Assembly: GCA_041665165.1 (NCBI GenBank)
Contig: JBAYJJ010000004.1
Location: 1 to 47,603, forward strand
Direction: 5' to 3'
Source of the DNA: MWCR01 sp041665165
GTDB lineage: Bacteria; Patescibacteriota; Patescibacteriia; 2-12-FULL-60-25
Length of the DNA: 47,603 nucleotides
Shown here piece by piece: positions 44,290-47,603 of this stretch (its first letter is position 1; every line of letters starts with the position of its first letter). A program made the translations under genes and the position numbers. The notes beneath the pieces were generated by a model. The model did no database searches, was not told the origin of the DNA, and saw only the letters and a list, made by a program, of their open reading frames with translations.

Positions 44290-47274
44290 ATGTCCAACCC
44301 AAACCCGGCCCCGTCCACTAGGCCTGACTTCCCCAAGATGGAAGAAGAGATCCTGACTTTTTGGGAGAAGAAGAGAATTTTTGAACGCTCCATAGAAGAG
44401 CGCCCGGAAAACAAGCCATTCACCTTTTATGATGGTCCTCCTTTTGCGACTGGCTTGCCGCACCACGGCCACCTTTTGCAAAGCGCTTTGAAAGACGCTG
44501 TGCCGCGCTACTGGACCATGCAAGGCTATCGCGTGGAGCGCAGGTGGGGCTGGGATTGCCATGGCTTGCCCGTGGAAAATTTGATTGAGAAAAAACTAGG
44601 CTTGAACTCCAAGCACGAAATTTTGGCCTATGGCATAGACAAGTTCAACGAGGCCTGCCGCGCATCTGTTTTGATGTATGACGCTGAGTGGCGCAAATAC
44701 ATCCGCCGCTTCGGACGCTGGGTGGATATGGAGCATTCATACATGACCATGGATGACTCATACATCGAGTCAGTCTGGTGGGCTTTTTCAGAGCTGCATA
44801 AGAAGAACTTGATCTACAAAGATTTCCGCGTGTCTTTATATTGTCCGCGCTGCGCCACGCCGCTATCCAATTCAGAAGTGACCATGGGCCACTCGTATCG
44901 CGATGTGGATGACCCGGCCATCACCGTCAAATTCAAGGTTGTTGGCCAGGACAAAACATATTTGCTGGCTTGGACAACCACGCCGTGGACTTTGCCAGCC
45001 AATACTGCGATTGCTGTGCATCCTGATTTGATGTACATCAAAGTTTATATCCCGGAAAAAGATGAATATTGGATTTTGGCCGAAGTGCGCAAGGATGCTG
45101 TCCTTAAAGATTATCTGCTCATGGATGATGAGGGCGAACCAATGGGCAAGGGGAGCGTTTCAATCGAAGAAAAAATTCCAGGCACGCAACTCGTGGGTCT
45201 GCACTATGAGCCACTTTTTAACTTTGGGTCAAACGACGACGTTGTACGTGGTACGTTGTACGAGGGGCGAGACGGTTGGCGGGTCGTCGACATGCCGTAC
45301 GTGAGTGCAGAAGAGGGAACGGGCTTGGTGCACACGGCTCCGGCTTTTGGCGAAGATGACTTTAATGCTTCCAAGGTCCACAAACTGCCTGTTGTCCTTA
45401 CGGTTGATGAAGAAGGCAAGATGAATCAAGACATGGGCGAGTATGCAGGCTTGTTCATCAAGAAAGCTGATCCATTGATCGTAAAGAATTTGGAAGAGCG
45501 CAATTTGATTGTGCAGAATGAGCGCATCACCCATAGCGTGCCCGAATGCTACCGCTGCAGCACGCTTTTGATGTACAAGGCTCAGACGGCCTGGTTCGTT
45601 AATATACAGAAACTCAAACCTAAGATGCTGGAAACAGCCAAGAAAATCCATTGGATTCCGGAATCATTTAAGGAGGGTCGTTTTGGCAAAGGCTTGGAAG
45701 GTGCGCCTGATTGGTGCATCTCGCGTACTCGTTATTGGGGAGCACCCATGCCAGTTTGGGAATGTGAAGCGTGCCATGAAAGAAAGATAATCGGTTCTAT
45801 TGAGGAGCTTAAGGAAGCGGCAGTAAATATGCCGAAAAATTTGGACATGCACCGCCCTGGAATCGATAAGATCGAATTCAAATGCAAGTGCGGCGGCATG
45901 ATGAAGCGCGTTGAGTTCACTTTGGATTGCTGGTTTGAATCCGGCAGCATGCCATATGCGTCTGAACATTATCCGTTCGAGGATTCAAAGAAGTTTGAGG
46001 CGCGTTTTCCGGCTGATTTCATTGGTGAGGCCCAAGATCAGACGCGCGGTTGGTTTTATAATATGCATGTGCTGGCCAGCGGGCTTTTCAATAAGCCAGC
46101 GTCCAAGAACATCGTTGCCACGGGCATGATTCTGGCCACGGACGGCAAAAAAATGTCCAAGTCCCAGAAAAATTACACTGATCCTTTTGCCTTGATGGAA
46201 AGCCTTGGAGCAGATGCGCTCAGGTTCTATTTGTTGTCATCGCCTGTCATGCAGGCTGAGGCAATCAATTTCTCTGATGTTGAGTGCGGACAGATCCAGC
46301 GCTCCATCTTTGGCATTCTTTGGAATGTGCGCCAGTTTTATCTGACTTATGCCTTGAGCAAAAAGATAGAAATCACAAAACCGCGCAGTCTGCATGTGCT
46401 GGACCGCTGGATTTTTTCCAGGCTGGCTTCGGTCGCCATAGAAATGACCGAGAACATGAACCGCTATGATTTGGCTGGCGCGCTCAAGCCTGTGCGCTTG
46501 TTCGTGGATGACCTTTCCACTTGGTGGCTCAGGCGCTCGCGCGAGCGCATGAAGCAGGAAGAAAATCCGGACGATGCGATTGATGCTTTGCGCACGCTCA
46601 AGGAAATCCTGCTTGAATTCTCTAAATTGCTTGCGCCTTTTGCCCCGTTTTTCGCTGAGCGTTTGTATCAGGATTTAGAAGGCGAAAAAATGTCAGTGCA
46701 TTTGGACCGCTGGCCCAAAGTCGATGAGCGCGAGGTAGATGAATGCCTGGAAAAAGATATGCTTTGGCTCAGAGAAGTGGTGAATGCTGGTTTGGAACAG
46801 CGCGTGCAAGCCAAGATGCCGGTGCGCCAAGCTTTAGGTTCTGTCAAAATCAGTTTGAAAGACGAAGCTGAATTATCCAGGCTGTCGCAGAAAAATGATT
46901 TGTTGATTTTGCTCAAGGACGAACTGAATGTTGAGCAAGTCGTGCTGGCCAGGGCTGATTCCAGCCAGGAAGATGCGTGGACAGCGCAATTGGACACGAA
47001 CCTCACACCTGAGTTGAAACTCAAGGGCTTTGCTCGCGAACTGGTACGCAATATTATGCAGTTGCGCAAACAGGGCAACATGACTCCCAAAGATCAGATT
47101 GAGGTTTGGATTGCGGACGAAGGCATGGGCTTGATTAACGACCTGGAAAGCCTGCAGTCTGGCATAGCTAAAGAGGTCAAAGCCACAAAAATATGGATTG
47201 GGGCTGAGCCGCACGAACCAGTGGGAGCTGAGCTGAAATGGGAGGATCATAGCGTCAAAATCAGCATAAAGTGA
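44290..47274 (+). CDS. ileS: Isoleucyl-tRNA synthetase (eukaryal-like type)
   Basis: The 994-residue enzyme charges tRNA-Ile. It has the class I signatures GLPHHGHL (HIGH form, about residue 56) and GKKMSKSQKN (KMSKS, about 619), the editing domain (LAWTTTPWTLPANTAIAVHPDL), a zinc-like pair in LYCPRCATPLSN, and the anticodon-binding helical part. Length and the C-terminal extension (about 47040-47270) fit the eukaryal-like bacterial group, which is often mupirocin-insensitive; this is family knowledge. The ATG at 44290 is preferred to 44281 because of the promoter position. A word repeat (45236-45265) enlarges a loop in the editing region (NDDVVRGTLYEGRDGW). Confidence 0.94.
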   Translation: MSNPNPAPSTRPDFPKMEEEILTFWEKKRIFERSIEERPENKPFTFYDGPPFATGLPHHGHLLQSALKDAVPRYWTMQGYRVERRWGWDCHGLPVENLIEKKLGLNSKHEILAYGIDKFNEACRASVLMYDAEWRKYIRRFGRWVDMEHSYMTMDDSYIESVWWAFSELHKKNLIYKDFRVSLYCPRCATPLSNSEVTMGHSYRDVDDPAITVKFKVVGQDKTYLLAWTTTPWTLPANTAIAVHPDLMYIKVYIPEKDEYWILAEVRKDAVLKDYLLMDDEGEPMGKGSVSIEEKIPGTQLVGLHYEPLFNFGSNDDVVRGTLYEGRDGWRVVDMPYVSAEEGTGLVHTAPAFGEDDFNASKVHKLPVVLTVDEEGKMNQDMGEYAGLFIKKADPLIVKNLEERNLIVQNERITHSVPECYRCSTLLMYKAQTAWFVNIQKLKPKMLETAKKIHWIPESFKEGRFGKGLEGAPDWCISRTRYWGAPMPVWECEACHERKIIGSIEELKEAAVNMPKNLDMHRPGIDKIEFKCKCGGMMKRVEFTLDCWFESGSMPYASEHYPFEDSKKFEARFPADFIGEAQDQTRGWFYNMHVLASGLFNKPASKNIVATGMILATDGKKMSKSQKNYTDPFALMESLGADALRFYLLSSPVMQAEAINFSDVECGQIQRSIFGILWNVRQFYLTYALSKKIEITKPRSLHVLDRWIFSRLASVAIEMTENMNRYDLAGALKPVRLFVDDLSTWWLRRSRERMKQEENPDDAIDALRTLKEILLEFSKLLAPFAPFFAERLYQDLEGEKMSVHLDRWPKVDEREVDECLEKDMLWLREVVNAGLEQRVQAKMPVRQALGSVKISLKDEAELSRLSQKNDLLILLKDELNVEQVVLARADSSQEDAWTAQLDTNLTPELKLKGFARELVRNIMQLRKQGNMTPKDQIEVWIADEGMGLINDLESLQSGIAKEVKATKIWIGAEPHEPVGAELKWEDHSVKISIK
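45236..45265. repeat. GTTGTACGTGGTACG word repeat inside ileS
   Basis: GACGTTGTACGTGGTACGTT then GTACGAGG, in frame without stop codons. It matches the rpiB copy in words and in the CTCGTAC/GTACGAG end. Confidence 0.7.
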
Positions 47275-47303
47275 CCTAACTCACTCGCTCACGTACGTTC
47301 GCT

Positions 47304-47328
47304 GCCCTCTCTTAACCCAAGAGAGGGC
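47304..47328 (+). terminator. Hairpin after ileS
   Basis: GCCCTCTCTT-AACCC-AAGAGAGGGC followed by TTAAATTA; ten perfect pairs, weak T tract. A second imperfect hairpin TCTTTCTCTT/AAGGGAAAGA follows at 47350-47375. Confidence 0.6.
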
Positions 47329-47404
47329 TTAAATTACAGTAAAATTGAAGTCTTTCTCTTGAGATAAGGGAAAGATTTAGATGGGGTTAGGTCTGCGCAT
47401 TCTC

Positions 47405-47433
47405 TTGACAAAACCGTCAAAATGCGCTAAGTT
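47405..47433 (+). promoter_or_regulatory. Promoter of the partial gene at the window end
   Basis: TTGACA (47405-47410), 17-base spacer, TAAGTT (47428-47433). The leader of about 70 bases ends with GGAGGG. Confidence 0.8.
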
Positions 47434-47510
47434 TTGTGATTCTCCTGCGCCTCGTGCGTTATTAAGGAGTGCGTAGTTTGACACCATAACCATCCACCTC
47501 GGAGGGAACC

Positions 47511-47603
47511 ATGGCCCAGCAATCATCTCTGATCGGCGTTATCGTCACAGGACAGTCCGGCAAGTACCGGATCACGGACGAGATCAATAGTGGTGCTCAG
47601 GCC
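47511..47603 (+). CDS. Possible Ser/Thr protein kinase, N-terminus only
   Basis: Only 31 codons lie in the window. After MAQQSSLIGVIVTGQ comes GKYRITDEINSGAQA, which fits the start of the N-lobe of Hanks-type kinases (YRIxxxIGxGGxA, the Gly-rich loop), but the Gly pattern is incomplete here and the reading stops before VYKA would be expected. GGAGGG four or five bases before the ATG. It follows the layout of the single-gene cassettes (TTGACA promoter, leader, strong Shine-Dalgarno site). Confidence 0.5.
   Translation, partial: MAQQSSLIGVIVTGQSGKYRITDEINSGAQA

Noticed and set aside
1..47603. Mobile element, prophage or defence island
   Set aside because: No transposase, integrase, capsid, restriction or Cas protein is seen; the repeats are short and non-coding.
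1..47603. Recoding of TGA, as in some Patescibacteria
   Set aside because: Many genes end in TGA exactly at or before terminators and no family protein is interrupted by in-frame TGA.

Overview
The window looks like a chromosomal segment of a Patescibacteria (Candidate Phyla Radiation) bacterium, probably of the Parcubacteria-related lineages. This is inference from gene content. The signs are a eukaryal-type isoleucyl-tRNA synthetase, a membrane-anchored LytR_C protein, several secreted proteins sharing a roughly 115-residue surface domain that I associate with this radiation, and many genes whose start codon lies directly behind an extended -10 box (leaderless transcripts). Stop codon use is standard; TGA ends many genes, so there is no sign of recoding. 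No transposase, integrase, phage or CRISPR gene is visible.

Layout. 1-561: 3' end of 23S rRNA, 5S rRNA and a terminator. 0.6-6.1 kb: secreted lipoproteins, an HD-domain protein, a class C beta-lactamase-like hydrolase and several unrecognised genes. 6.2-11.6 kb: TrmB-type regulator, EamA transporter, YvcK and a LytR_C protein, with a gene-poor island (9.8-10.75 kb) holding a candidate structured RNA and several families of dispersed repeats. 11.6-15 kb: a candidate attenuator or small RNA and three unrecognised genes, one flanked by two identical copies of a terminator. 15-18.3 kb: endonuclease Q, a 24-residue lysine-rich peptide gene, a zinc-ribbon protein, a coiled-coil membrane protein and tRNA-Ala. 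18.6-25.7 kb: more unrecognised genes, MutM, a BASS-family transporter and a PfkB kinase. 25.9-33.1 kb: a DUF2207 membrane protein, then a copper operon (csoR, a secreted Cys/Met protein, an HMA/membrane/double-cupredoxin fusion, a free HMA protein, copA). 33.1-43 kb, mostly minus strand: unrecognised genes, lipoproteins, class II fructose-bisphosphate aldolase, four proteins with the shared surface domain, and RpiB. 43.1-47.6 kb: an unrecognised gene, IleS and the start of a possible protein kinase gene.

Two control styles are interleaved. Conserved housekeeping genes mostly have an extended -10 (TG-N-TATAAT-like) ending 5-12 bases before ATG, with no Shine-Dalgarno site. The lineage-specific genes that I cannot recognise mostly have a TTGACA-like -35, a 17-base spacer, a -10, a leader of several tens of bases, a strong Shine-Dalgarno site, one ORF and their own hairpin terminator. 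This split, the short-word repeats carried in frame inside mutM, rpiB and ileS, and two candidate regulatory RNAs are the most unusual things here.
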